Counted from the stretch's first letter, positions 26,843-36,354 are shown. The stretch is 64,000 nucleotides of DNA from Ktedonobacteria bacterium brp13 (GCA_015099395.1 AP024096.1:2914001-2978000); one strand, 5' to 3'. The notes: generated from the letters alone by a model not told the origin. Numbers and translations are program-made.

Positions 26843-27143
26843 TTAAACACCCTTCACCATAAAACCGCTGGTACTAAAAGGAGGAATAAAAAGAAGTAAC
26901 CAGTGTTGGATAACCATCGCAATCATTTTCCCATAGATTTCACACAGAATGCACCAGGGTTTCTTCGTATTCCACTCGTCAATCATACCATGCTGTTTCC
27001 ACAACTTAAACAGCAATTCAATCTGCCAGCGAAGACGCACAATGACCACAATTTCATGGAGAGAGCAGTCTGCGTGGCGCAGTTGTGAGCAGCAAAAGCC
27101 ATCGCGCCAATTCCAACTGTTCAGGTGATGCGAGGCAGAGCAA
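26843..27143 (-). pseudogene. C-terminal fragment of IS4-family transposase
   Basis: On the minus strand SPEQLELARWLLLLTT is read in one frame. LRHADCSLHEIVVIVRLRWQ, continuing IELLFKLWKQHG, is read in another, so there is a frameshift between them. Both are standard IS4-family C-terminal segments. The fragment ends at 26843 and is cut off upstream at the repeat beginning at 27147. Confidence 0.75.
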
Positions 27144-27146
27144 CAC

Positions 27147-27545
27147 TAACTGGTGAAGTTTTTTATGTGAGCGCACATTTCTTGATATCTTCTGACCATT
27201 TCTGAGCAACTGCATTTTGAAACGACCTTCACACTGAAATTTTCAGTACTAAAAAGAAGAAATAACAGGAAAAATATGGTAATACCCCAGCCTCCCTCTT
27301 TGAGGTGGGATGTCGCCGCAGCGACAGGGGGGAGTAGATTCTCGAATTACGCTACTCACGATACCTCTACGTCAAAAACACTTTTTATCTACTAAGTCCG
27401 CATCAACTTCTGTTGGGCGATTGCTAACTTTCTACTCCCCCCTGTCGCTAAGGCGACTTTCCCCCCTCAAAGAGGGGGGCAGGTATTAGCAGCATTACCT
27501 AATTTTTTGATCATTTACCGTTTTTCTTTTCCCCCAAATTTTGTC
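27147..27545. repeat. Palindromic element, GTCGC hairpin variant, inside IS4 debris
   Basis: The inverted arms are 27288-27348 and 27431-27482, with hairpins CCTCTTTGAGG and GTCGC-NNNN-GCGAC. The middle (27349-27430) is nearly identical to 33789-33880. It separates the two halves of a broken IS4 transposase; the left flank TAACTGGTGAAG also occurs at 33652. Confidence 0.75.
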
Positions 27546-27566
27546 CAAATTAGCGACACATTTTTG

Positions 27567-28046
27567 TCAATGCGCTTGGGGCCTCAAATCATAGCGCAGT
27601 AAAAATGAGATTGTCGTACTATCTTCCAGAATAATCGCCTGAAATCTCTTAAAGACGGGAATATCTGCTGCTTCTGTTTTCATAATGTAGCTCGTTGTCT
27701 TTGCTAAAACCTGCTGTAAAAACTCTGCTGCCTCCTTCGTAAGACGCTGATGAAGCCCTGACCCTGTAATAGTCAGATGGCAATTTTGAGCCATTTGGGT
27801 TAATTGTCCTACTGTCACATTTCCTTTGGCAAGCCATCCAAATACGAGTGTTTGTACAAAATTGCTTCCTGCTACTCCTCCTTTACGTTTTCTCCGCATA
27901 AATCCAGTTTTCTTTGCTAATTCATCTGCTTGTGGGCCCATTATTTCTCTCAAGGCTTCTTCAATCTGTGATACACTCATCATCACCATGCTCCTTCTCA
28001 TTATGGTTCGTTTTGATTTTTTCCATAAGGCCAGATGGAACATCAC
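27567..28046 (-). pseudogene. N-terminal fragment of IS4-family transposase
   Basis: About 159 residues with the IS4 N-terminal pattern: GGVAGSNFVQTLVFGWLAKG, GSGLHQRLTKEAAEFLQQVL and the first catalytic Asp region ILEDSTTISF. The frame ends shortly after, where conserved core sequence should continue. The catalytic core is missing, and the C-terminal part lies at 26843-27143 beyond the palindromic element. Confidence 0.75.
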
Positions 28047-28315
28047 TTTGTCACCTTCTTGACCTTAGCTTAATGCGTATGGGGGTAAAAATGTTATGAC
28101 CCCAAGTACGAAGAGCATTGTGACAAACAACATCAATAGGGTAAGATTTTTTGCCATTCTTCCTACTTCGTTGTGTCTGAGCAGGATTCTCATTTATACT
28201 TCAAGCAAGAGAGCAGTGTTATTTGTTCTCTTAGTCATTGAATTTTCAGACAAAAAGTTTGGAGACCTTTTGTCTGGTTTAGTTTAAATGACAATATCTA
28301 AGAAGGAACGTACAT

Positions 28316-29848
28316 ATGAACAAAGACACGAACAGAAACCAGGATAACAAAAGTCTTTCGGATGAGGAGTTATGTTATCTCCCGGCATTCAAGCTTGTAG
28401 AAATGATCAGTTCACGCAAGGTTTCACCTGTTGAGGTTACACAGGCCTATCAACGAAGAATCTCCGCATTCAACCCAAAAGTGAACGCCTATGTCACCTT
28501 GTTGCTTGATCAAGCACTGGAGCAGGCACGCCAGGCTGAAACTGCTGTTATGCAACGGCAAAAATTGGGGCCGTTGCATGGAGTGCCAGTAGCGATTAAA
28601 GATCTTTTTGATTTTATGGCAGGGGTACGCAACACTTTTGGGTCGAAACCTTTTAAAGATGCTATCGATTTCACACCGACAGAAAGTACACCGTATGTTG
28701 CAAGGTTGCTTGCCGCAGGTGCAATCCCGTTAGGGAAGACAAACACGCCAGAATTTGGGCATAAAGGGATAACAGATAACCTTGCGTATGGACCAACACG
28801 GAGTCCTTTTGATCTAGCAACCAATGCTGGCGGATCAAGTGGTGGTAGTTCCTCTGCTATGGCGTCCGGGTTAGCGAGCATTTCGCAGGGATCAGATGCT
28901 GGCGGCTCGGTACGTATTCCAGCCGCAATGAGTGGCGTTGTGGGTTTTAAGCCAACTTTTGGCCGTATTCCCCTGGGAGAACCGCCTAATTCCTTTCTGG
29001 CGCATACCCCCTTCTTGCACCCGGGACCGATAACACGTACGGTAAAAGATGCCGCTTTGATGATGCGTGTTATGGCTGGTCCAGACCCCCTTGATCCATT
29101 TAGTCTACCTGATGATCACTTAGATTATATAAAAGCTACAGAACGCAGTATTCGTACATTACGAATAGCGTATAGCCCTGATCTGGACATCTTTCCGGTT
29201 GAAGACAACGTGCAGGAGATTGTGAAAAAGGCCGTGAATGCTTTTCATCTGGCGGGAGCGCATGTGGAACAGGTGAAACTGGGGATGGGGCCATCACAGG
29301 AAGAGCTTAGTGCTCTCTGGGTGCAAAGTCAGGGACTTCTCTATGCCCATGCTCTGGACATATTTAAGCTGGGAGGAGGATGGGATTTGATGCACTATCG
29401 TGACCAGTTAACCCCAGAGTTTGCTGCGATGATTGAGAATGTGATGGATCTAAAAGCTGTTGAATATCGGCGTAACGAATTTCTTCGTACGACGGTGTTG
29501 CAGACGGTGGAGAATGTTTTCCGAGAGTATGATCTGCTCGTTACACCGACCCTCTCTGTTGCATCCGTTGCAAATGCGGATAATGGAAACACGGTTGGAC
29601 CATCGGAAGTGAAAGGGGTTAAAGTAAATCCCCTTATTGGATGGTGTCTCACCTACATTTTCAATTTCACGGGACATCCCGCTATTTCGATCCCAGCAGG
29701 TTTTACTGCGGAGGGCCACCCCGTAGGTCTGCAAATTGTGGGAAGGCGTTTTGCCGATGATGTAGTACTTGCCGCTGCGGCAGCCTTCGAACGCATTCAA
29801 CCGTGGGAGAGTGCATATAAAAAGGCCAACGCAATTCTAAACTCATAG
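28316..29848 (+). CDS. Amidase-signature family hydrolase
   Basis: A 510-residue enzyme of the amidase-signature family that hydrolyses C-N bonds of amides. The Lys-Ser-Ser triad is visible: Lys in GVPVAIKDLFD, the Gly/Ser loop NAGGSSGGSSSAMASG, and the nucleophile region GSDAGGSVRIPAAMSG. The length is normal for the family. AGAAGGAA precedes the ATG. It is not GatA of the tRNA amidotransferase by context (no gatB or gatC nearby); the substrate is unknown. It stands alone between IS debris. Confidence 0.9.
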   Translation: MNKDTNRNQDNKSLSDEELCYLPAFKLVEMISSRKVSPVEVTQAYQRRISAFNPKVNAYVTLLLDQALEQARQAETAVMQRQKLGPLHGVPVAIKDLFDFMAGVRNTFGSKPFKDAIDFTPTESTPYVARLLAAGAIPLGKTNTPEFGHKGITDNLAYGPTRSPFDLATNAGGSSGGSSSAMASGLASISQGSDAGGSVRIPAAMSGVVGFKPTFGRIPLGEPPNSFLAHTPFLHPGPITRTVKDAALMMRVMAGPDPLDPFSLPDDHLDYIKATERSIRTLRIAYSPDLDIFPVEDNVQEIVKKAVNAFHLAGAHVEQVKLGMGPSQEELSALWVQSQGLLYAHALDIFKLGGGWDLMHYRDQLTPEFAAMIENVMDLKAVEYRRNEFLRTTVLQTVENVFREYDLLVTPTLSVASVANADNGNTVGPSEVKGVKVNPLIGWCLTYIFNFTGHPAISIPAGFTAEGHPVGLQIVGRRFADDVVLAAAAAFERIQPWESAYKKANAILNS

Positions 29849-30365
29849 TAAAAAAATAGCCGTGAGTGCATGACATTTCTCCTCTGGAGCAGAGGTATTC
29901 CCTAAGCGGGACATCAGCAGGCATGCAGGGCATCCGTGCTTGCTGATATAACTACAGTGGCACTTGTTTTAGAAGAGGGGAAGGGAAGCACACAACGAGG
30001 TTCAAAAAGTGAGCGCTACGGGACGAGTGCTTGAAGAGAGGAAGCGGCCAGTTCTAAACATTCAATGGTCACCGAGGCAGTGAGGCCGGGGCGATGCCTA
30101 TGAGAATGGCTGTGAATCTGGCTAAAAGGCATAAAGAAGGTCTCCTTGCTTCGACTGAATGAGTTACTTTTTCTACTCTCAGTATCGCACATTGAGACCT
30201 TCTTCTTCTTATTTGAATGGCATTTCCCTCTTTGAGGGTGACAGGGGTATTAGCATCATTACCTGGTTATTCGATCATTTACTGTTTTTTCCAATTTCAC
30301 CGGTTAATGCAGATCTGCACCTGTCTTCCCTCTGTGGCAATACCGTTTTTACCGTTTCTTCAGCG
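29849..30365. other. Intergenic region with element remnant
   Basis: About 517 bases. There are stem-loops at 29913-29948 and 30134-30204 (AAGAAGGTCTC arms), and a truncated copy of the dispersed repeat at 30228-30325, with CTTTGAGGG, ATTAGCATCATTACCTGGTT and TTTCACCGGTTAATG. No gene is seen. Confidence 0.5.
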
Positions 30366-31994
30366 CTACTTGATGAATTCGTATGGTCCAAGGTCATAGC
30401 GCCCTGCTTGAGGCACAGGATGACCATCATAATCTGCCGATGGATCTGCACTCGTTACAGTGCCAGCACCAATGCACGGACTACCTGACTGTAAATGATA
30501 ATTGCCACTCCCATCAGCTGCATAACGCGTAAAGCGTGGATCTGTATTCAAAGAATGTGTATCCCATCCTGTATACGCTAACCAGGTTGCAAGTGTGTAA
30601 TTGACAGTGCCAGTGCCAGGCCCACCAGCCGCTACAACTTGCATAAGAGCCTGACCTGACGGCGCGTAATAGAGATTATTATCCACCGTATTATCAAAGT
30701 AGCTTGCTGGTTTTGCGCCTGGAGCGTTGCAGTCAATGCCAAATGCTCTTGTCTTAGCATACGCAAAAATGTTATTGACGATGGTCACACCTGCAACGAC
30801 ATAGATCGTGCCGCCTGGTCCTAAGTACAGAGCAGACACATCATTAAAGCTCAGATTATGCGTCAATAATGATGTTCCATCGTGTCTATAATGCTCCTCA
30901 ATCATAAAGCCATTATGCATTGCTCCATGACTGATGTTAAACGCGCACAAGATGCCATTTGAATTGGAATCCCAATGGAAATTATCCCAATGATTGTCAT
31001 GGTGGTGGTTATACGTAACTATCGAGTCTGGACAACTTACGAGATACACGCCTGATGACCATGAAAGCGAACCCGTATTGTTATTCATCTCATTGCGTGT
31101 GATCATAGGAGCCTGGACATATCTCATATAACAACCGTGTTGACCATTCACTGTGTTGCCATTGCTATAAATGTGATTGTAGCTAATCGTGACATGTGTG
31201 AAGCGGCCTGCTGACGTGTATTGGCCTGGATACGTCAACTGATAGCCATCAAAGAAGAGTCCGATGACCCAATTATGATGGATGCGATTATTGCTCACAG
31301 TGATGCTATCACCTGAGCTTGTTCCGTAATGTGAAAACCACACACCAGTGTAGTAGGCATAATCCACTTCACAATTATTGATAACGATATGATTTGACAG
31401 TGCCGACCTGGGCACACAGTGCAAGCCAGCCCCCCATTGCCCACCAGCTCCGTGCAAATGGAGAGCGTCGACGGTAATATAGCTCAAGTTGTCCAGCACT
31501 AAACAGCTGTACCGCCCGCCAATCTCCATTGTGTGCGTTGCTGGGCTTCCTGAATCAAATGCCCAATAATAGACACTATGCCCGGTATCGTCAGCGTAGA
31601 ACTGGCCAGCAGCCGTCAGGTTCGCAAGCGACGCTACCTTTGTAGCAATTGTGCCATCCTCAATAAGCAAACACGTTGTGATACTGTTCGTATAACTGGC
31701 CATATAAATTGAATCTGAATCTGTATATTCTGTCCAGTCTGTAAGCAGGTCTGTCCCACTTATTTGTGGCGCACTGCCAGACCCATACGCGCCGATAGTG
31801 ATGACATTCCCATATGTGCCACTGTCTTTAAGAGTAAACTGCTCACGCCAAATGCAACCACGACACAGCAGGATCGTATCTCCAGGCTGAAAAGTGGTTC
31901 TATTCAACCTGGAAATTGTTCTCCATGCCGTTGGTGACGCTGTACCATTGCTGCTATCATTGCCATTTATCGCATCGACATAGTATATGGTCAT
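30366..31994 (-). CDS. Right-handed beta-helix (pectate-lyase-like fold) protein
   Basis: A 542-residue protein with many short turns rich in Asn, Gly and His (INNCEVDYAYYTGVWFSH, VSNNRIHHNWVIGLFFDG, ISYNHIYSNGN), typical of right-handed parallel beta-helix proteins that bind or cleave polysaccharides. The opening IYYVDAINGNDSSNG is the DUF1565-like start of such proteins. No signal peptide is visible, so it is either cytoplasmic or exported by another route. Its ribosome-site region is part of an exact 20-bp tandem duplication. Substrate and enzyme class cannot be assigned. Confidence 0.8.
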   Translation of the reverse strand: MTIYYVDAINGNDSSNGTASPTAWRTISRLNRTTFQPGDTILLCRGCIWREQFTLKDSGTYGNVITIGAYGSGSAPQISGTDLLTDWTEYTDSDSIYMASYTNSITTCLLIEDGTIATKVASLANLTAAGQFYADDTGHSVYYWAFDSGSPATHTMEIGGRYSCLVLDNLSYITVDALHLHGAGGQWGAGLHCVPRSALSNHIVINNCEVDYAYYTGVWFSHYGTSSGDSITVSNNRIHHNWVIGLFFDGYQLTYPGQYTSAGRFTHVTISYNHIYSNGNTVNGQHGCYMRYVQAPMITRNEMNNNTGSLSWSSGVYLVSCPDSIVTYNHHHDNHWDNFHWDSNSNGILCAFNISHGAMHNGFMIEEHYRHDGTSLLTHNLSFNDVSALYLGPGGTIYVVAGVTIVNNIFAYAKTRAFGIDCNAPGAKPASYFDNTVDNNLYYAPSGQALMQVVAAGGPGTGTVNYTLATWLAYTGWDTHSLNTDPRFTRYAADGSGNYHLQSGSPCIGAGTVTSADPSADYDGHPVPQAGRYDLGPYEFIK

Positions 31995-31995
31995 G

Positions 31996-32035
31996 TGTTA
32001 CCTTGCCTCCACATCTGTTACCTTGCCTCCACATC
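31996..32035 (-). repeat. Tandem duplication of ribosome-binding region
   Basis: Two exact adjacent 20-bp copies (31996-32015 and 32016-32035), each carrying GGAGG on the minus strand. The nearer GGAGG is 11 bases from the beta-helix gene start. Confidence 0.85.
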
Positions 32036-32080
32036 GACAGTAAACAACACACAAAACCTGGATCAGATACTATTAGTATA

Positions 32081-33409
32081 TTATCCTGGTAATAGTATAC
32101 TCGTGAGCAACCAAACATTCAATAGGGTCACCAGAATCGTAACAAGCGCATTGAGGCCCGTTACCCAACGTGTGTTGACAAACGTACCCATCAGGTCACG
32201 CCGACAACTCAACGTCAAGACAGCCGCCATAGTAAAGGGCAATTGCATGCTGAGCACAACCTGACTGATAACCAGCACATTCACCGCCGAGACGTTTAAC
32301 GCCGCCAGCACGAGAGCCGGCAGCATCGTCAGCGTCCGCCAGATCCAGAAAGGGACCGAACGCCGAAAGAAGCCTTGAAAGACGACCTGTCCCGCCAGGG
32401 TCCCGGTCGTAGAAGAAGCAAGACCAGAGGCCAGGAGCCCAATACCAAAAGCGACGCCAGCAAAGATGCCCAGCGTCGGTGTGAGGGTCGCAGCAGCCGT
32501 CGTCAGATCCAGACTGCTCGGTGAGACACGATGGAAGAAGACGGTCCCAGCAACCACAACCATAGCGGCATTGACAAAGAAAGCAACGTTCAGGGCCATG
32601 ATTGTATCAAATTTGGAGAGCGCCAAAACCCTGCGCCGCTCCTTCGTAGAGGCGTCGGGACTACTCAGGCGCAGCGGTGATAGAAACGAATGCAAGAAGA
32701 CATTGTGCGGCATCACAGTCGCACCAAGGATACCAACCGCAACCAGGATACTGCCCTTAGAGAACTGCGGAACCACGGTATGGAAGGCCACACCACCCCA
32801 GTGCGGCTGCAATAGCAACGTTTCGTACAGGTAGACAAGACCAATGACTGATACCAGACCAATAATGACATATTCAACCTTGCGATGACTAAAGTGGCTG
32901 ATCGCTAACAGACCCATCACCAGCAACGCCGTCAGCACTGCACCTACGATAAGCGGGATGCCAAAAAGGATATTAAAACCAAGCATACCACCATAGATCT
33001 CAGCCAGATCGGTCGCCAGAATAGCCAGCACCGAAGTAATCCCAAGAAAATAGGTCAGCGGACGCGATAACTGTTCACGGATCAACTGGGCCAGATTTTT
33101 ACCAGTAGCGATACCCAGTTTTGAAGCGGCAATCTGCAATACAATCGCAATTACATTGCTTACCAGGATCACCCAGAGCAACTGATAGCCAAACCCGGCA
33201 CCCGCCGAAAGATTGGTTCCCCAGTTACCAGGATCCATATAGCCAACACTAATCAGAAAACCAGGACCTAACGCCCCAAATAGTTCACGCCCACCGATCC
33301 CCCAGTGGTTCTGTCCTGCCCAAAGACTTCTGGTGCTCTTCAAGACACGCATTGATATGGGCAAGTCGGTGCGCTCTACGCCTTTTTGCGATTTTGAGAA
33401 TGAAGCCAT
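32081..33409 (-). CDS. mntH: Nramp-family Mn2+/Fe2+ transporter
   Basis: A 442-residue proton-coupled divalent metal importer of the inner membrane. The metal-binding motif of helix 1 is GYMDPGNWGTN, and helix 6 has ATVMPHNVFLHS, both diagnostic. About eleven helices are present at normal length. GGGGAAGG lies eight bases upstream of the ATG. A DtxR/MntR-type regulator is encoded 600 bases upstream on the same strand and probably controls it, although the clear operator is in front of the regulator gene itself. Confidence 0.93.
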   Translation of the reverse strand: MASFSKSQKGVERTDLPISMRVLKSTRSLWAGQNHWGIGGRELFGALGPGFLISVGYMDPGNWGTNLSAGAGFGYQLLWVILVSNVIAIVLQIAASKLGIATGKNLAQLIREQLSRPLTYFLGITSVLAILATDLAEIYGGMLGFNILFGIPLIVGAVLTALLVMGLLAISHFSHRKVEYVIIGLVSVIGLVYLYETLLLQPHWGGVAFHTVVPQFSKGSILVAVGILGATVMPHNVFLHSFLSPLRLSSPDASTKERRRVLALSKFDTIMALNVAFFVNAAMVVVAGTVFFHRVSPSSLDLTTAAATLTPTLGIFAGVAFGIGLLASGLASSTTGTLAGQVVFQGFFRRSVPFWIWRTLTMLPALVLAALNVSAVNVLVISQVVLSMQLPFTMAAVLTLSCRRDLMGTFVNTRWVTGLNALVTILVTLLNVWLLTSILLPG

Positions 33410-33585
33410 AAACGAAACCTTCCCCTACATTTTTATACAAAGTTTTTTTGCGGCATTCATAAGCTATATCAGATATATCAGCTATAGCAGTAGTACACGC
33501 ACACAAGGCCGATCACACGTCACGCAGGTCATCTGGCAGTCAATCCGTCCCTATCGCACCGGGTAGAACGACACTAAGATCTTAT

Positions 33586-33644
33586 TCCGAAAACCAACGC
33601 GACTGGCGTCGCTAGCTTGTGCTCTGCACACGCAAGTTTTCGGA
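33586..33644. repeat. Short dyad element, copy 2 (TCCGAAAAC ends)
   Basis: A 59-bp near-copy of 23374-23428 with the same 9-bp inverted ends. It differs by a 4-base insertion in the centre. It directly adjoins the larger repeat beginning at 33652. Confidence 0.75.
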
Positions 33645-33651
33645 TCAGTAG

Positions 33652-34009
33652 TAACTGGTGAAGTTTTTTAAACACCCTTCACAATAAAACCTCTGGTACC
33701 AAAAAGTAGGAATTCACAGGAAAAGATGGTAATACCCCTGCCTCCCTCTTTGAGGGGGGATGTCGCCGCAGCGACAGGGGGGAGTAGATTCTTGAACTAC
33801 GCTACTCACGATGCCTCTACGTCAAAGACGCTTTATATCTACTAAATCCGTATCAACTTCTGTTGGGCGATTGTTAACTTTCTACTCCCCCCTGTCGCTA
33901 TGGCGACTTTCCCCCCTCAAAGAGGGAGGCAGACATTAGCAGCATTGCCTAATTTTTCGAGCATTTTTCATTTTCTTTTCCCAATTTCACCGGTTATTGT
34001 GGCTCTACC
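33652..34009. repeat. Palindromic element, GTCGC variant, with flanking ends
   Basis: The inner element 33738-33932 has arms of about 51 bp with two hairpins each. It is flanked on the left by a TAACTGGTGAAG tract (also the IS4 3' end sequence at 26830-26880) and on the right by an ATTAGCAGCATTGCCTAATT tract ending in the inverse of GGTAGAGCC. It is the most complete copy in the window, and no ORF is supported inside. Confidence 0.75.
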
Positions 34010-34019
34010 TCACACACCA

Positions 34020-34706
34020 TTACGGCAACACCGTAACCACAATGGTATCTGCCAGATCAACGCTCAAGAAACATTCTGTTTGCGCGGGCGCATCACCCAC
34101 CAGGAGACGCAAGGGGCCATTAAATGGCGCACGTGACAGTAACTGAACAGACGCCTCGGGATAGAGGCCCAGCGAGCCAAGATAGCACAACTTCTCTGGA
34201 TCTTGATCGCTTACACGTAAGACCTGACCAACCTGCCCCTCAGACATGTGCGACAGCAGCACACCATGACGTACAGCCAGCACACCCTCTTTACTGGGAA
34301 TAGGATCGCCATGCGGATCGACCGTTGGAAAACCTAAGAGCTCATCCAGGCGCGCCTCAAACTCTTCCGAGATCACATGCTCCAAACGATCAGCTTCTGC
34401 ATGGACCTTATCCCACGAATACCCAAGCTCACGTGACAGATACAGTTCAAGCAAACGATGATGACGAATAATCTCCATCGCCCTCAACTCGCCCTCCTGT
34501 GTCAAATGAACACCATGATACGGAATGTGCTCTACCCAGCCGACATGTGCGAACTCTTTAAACATCATTGTCGCAGTTGCATCGCTTACCCCTAATTGCT
34601 CGCTTACCAACGACGTCGTGACCTTTTGTCCACGCTCTTGTAAAGCATAGATAAGCTTCAAACAATCACTCACGCGCGGTGCGAGTTCCTGAATAGGCTT
34701 CTGCAC
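34020..34706 (-). CDS. DtxR/MntR-family metal-dependent repressor
   Basis: A 228-residue regulator that represses metal uptake genes when Mn2+ or Fe2+ is bound. The winged helix is SLVSEQLGVSDATATMMFK, followed by the dimerisation/metal domain (HHRLLELYLSRELGYSWDKV, DRLEHVISEEFEARLDELLG) and a C-terminal SH3/FeoA-like domain. The GTG start has GGGAGAG upstream. A TTTTAG-NNNN-CTAAAA dyad lies about 30 bases upstream, so autoregulation is likely. It sits near the Nramp gene. Confidence 0.9.
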   Translation of the reverse strand: MQKPIQELAPRVSDCLKLIYALQERGQKVTTSLVSEQLGVSDATATMMFKEFAHVGWVEHIPYHGVHLTQEGELRAMEIIRHHRLLELYLSRELGYSWDKVHAEADRLEHVISEEFEARLDELLGFPTVDPHGDPIPSKEGVLAVRHGVLLSHMSEGQVGQVLRVSDQDPEKLCYLGSLGLYPEASVQLLSRAPFNGPLRLLVGDAPAQTECFLSVDLADTIVVTVLP

Positions 34707-34732
34707 AGTTTTCTCTCTCCCATAAACTAAAT

Positions 34733-34748
34733 TTTTAGTCCCCTAAAA
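34733..34748 (-). promoter_or_regulatory. Probable DtxR/MntR operator
   Basis: The dyad TTTTAG-TCCC-CTAAAA lies 27-42 bases upstream of the regulator start. Its form resembles known DtxR-family boxes (TTAGG/CCTAA-like arms). Confidence 0.6.
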
Positions 34749-34800
34749 CTTAGATTACCATATCCATGAAAATATTTCAATAGCAGCCAAAAATACGTAC

Positions 34801-34837
34801 AAAAAAAGAGAGAGCCGTGAAATTATTCACGGCTCTC
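34801..34837 (-). terminator. Intrinsic terminator of sugar porter gene
   Basis: On the minus strand a 12-bp stem GAGAGCCGTGAA with loop TAAT is followed by TCTTTTTTT. It lies 75 bases after the sugar porter stop. Confidence 0.9.
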
Positions 34838-34911
34838 CCTTTATACCAAAGCGTCAGCTGAGTACCAGCAGAGACATCGCTCCGTAGTGGTTACGCAACC
34901 ACATCACCCAC

Positions 34912-36354
34912 TCAGTCTCCCCGCTGAGGCTGTATAGTATTCGATTGAGGAGCAACACCGACCCACTTCCGCCCATTCATCCAGTAGGCTTCAATCTCCT
35001 CAAGCTTCTTGCCCTTCGTCTCAGGAACAAGACGGATACAGAAGACCAGGGCGATGAAACCAAAGACCGCATAGAGCCAGAATGTGTAAGACTCACCGAT
35101 CGCTCCAACTAACGACAGGAACGTGACACTCACAAGGAAATTACAGAGCCAGTTTACAAAAGTAGACGAGGCAGCGCCAACCGCACGTAGCCGCGTCGGG
35201 AAGATCTCAGCACTGAGCAGCCAGAAGACAGGCCCCATACTAAAGGCAAACGAGATGATATAGATGATCAACGCAGCCAGTGTAAAGCCTGCTCCCCCCG
35301 CACGTAGGCCAGGAATGAAGAAAACCAGGCCCAGTATGACCAGGCCGATAATCATGCCAATACATCCGCTTATCAGGAGGACACGACGACCGAGACGATC
35401 AACGAACGATAACGCGATCAGCGTCGAGAGGACATTCACAACACCAACAACACTGGTCGCCAGAATCGCTGCATTCGCCGTGGCAACACCCGCTGATCGG
35501 AAGATAATCGGAGCATAATAGATGACGGTATTGATACCGACAAACTGTTGTAAGGCCGCCAGGCCAACGCCAACGACAAGCGCCATACGGATACGAGGAG
35601 CAAACAGTTCTTTTAAAGTTCCCTGGCTACTATCAATCACTATGGCATCGTGTATGATAGTCAGTTCGCGCTCTGTATCTGCCCCTTTAATGCTGTCCAA
35701 TGTACGACGGGCATCTTCCCAACGCCCCTTACTCGCATACCAGCGTGGCGTCTCCGGGCTGACAAGCATGCCCACAAAGAGCAAGATGCCTGGGATAGCG
35801 GCTGCGGCGAACATGGGTTGCCAGGGCAACAAGCCCAAAGGATAACGTGCAAACAACAGATCTATCCAATACGATACTGCGATGCCGATCGTAATCGCTA
35901 ACTGCTGGAATATCACAAGTTTACCGCGTATCTGCGATGGCGCGATCTCTGAGATATAGACAGGGACCACGCTCGCGGCGGATCCGATGCCGATACCGAC
36001 AATAACACGTAGGATAATGAAGAAGATGAACGTTGGAGAGAAAGCAGTCAGAATAGCGCCTAGCGTGAAGAGGATCGCCAGGCCAATGAGCGTCTTTTTG
36101 CGACCTAGAATGTCATTCACACGGCCAGCAATGACAGCACCGATCATCGCACCAACCAGCACGCAACTTACCGCCAACTCCTGCTGCTGTGGGCTGAGAT
36201 GAAACGTGTCTATCAAGAATAGTTGAGCGCCAGAAATGACACCTGTGTCATAACCAAAGAGCAAGCCACCCAGCGCAGCAATCGCGCTGGTCAAATAGAC
36301 AGAACGCTGTCTTTGTGGGCTTCTCGTGCCAGTCGTTGCCTTTTCAAAAGCCAT
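34912..36354 (-). CDS. Sugar porter (MFS, xylose/glucose type)
   Basis: A 480-residue 12-helix proton-sugar symporter. The sugar-porter signatures are complete: GYDTGVISGA, the GRKK loop, PETPRW, QQFVGINTVIYYAP, GRR in the central loop and PETKGKKLEEIE at the end. The start at 36354 has GGAGG five bases upstream; the ATG at 36366 overlaps this site. Xylose is a plausible substrate because a xylulokinase gene lies elsewhere in the window, but the sequence alone cannot tell. Confidence 0.92.
   Translation of the reverse strand: MAFEKATTGTRSPQRQRSVYLTSAIAALGGLLFGYDTGVISGAQLFLIDTFHLSPQQQELAVSCVLVGAMIGAVIAGRVNDILGRKKTLIGLAILFTLGAILTAFSPTFIFFIILRVIVGIGIGSAASVVPVYISEIAPSQIRGKLVIFQQLAITIGIAVSYWIDLLFARYPLGLLPWQPMFAAAAIPGILLFVGMLVSPETPRWYASKGRWEDARRTLDSIKGADTERELTIIHDAIVIDSSQGTLKELFAPRIRMALVVGVGLAALQQFVGINTVIYYAPIIFRSAGVATANAAILATSVVGVVNVLSTLIALSFVDRLGRRVLLISGCIGMIIGLVILGLVFFIPGLRAGGAGFTLAALIIYIISFAFSMGPVFWLLSAEIFPTRLRAVGAASSTFVNWLCNFLVSVTFLSLVGAIGESYTFWLYAVFGFIALVFCIRLVPETKGKKLEEIEAYWMNGRKWVGVAPQSNTIQPQRGD

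Noticed and set aside
27567..28046. Functional IS4 transposase
   Set aside because: The catalytic core is missing and the C-terminal part is separate and frameshifted.
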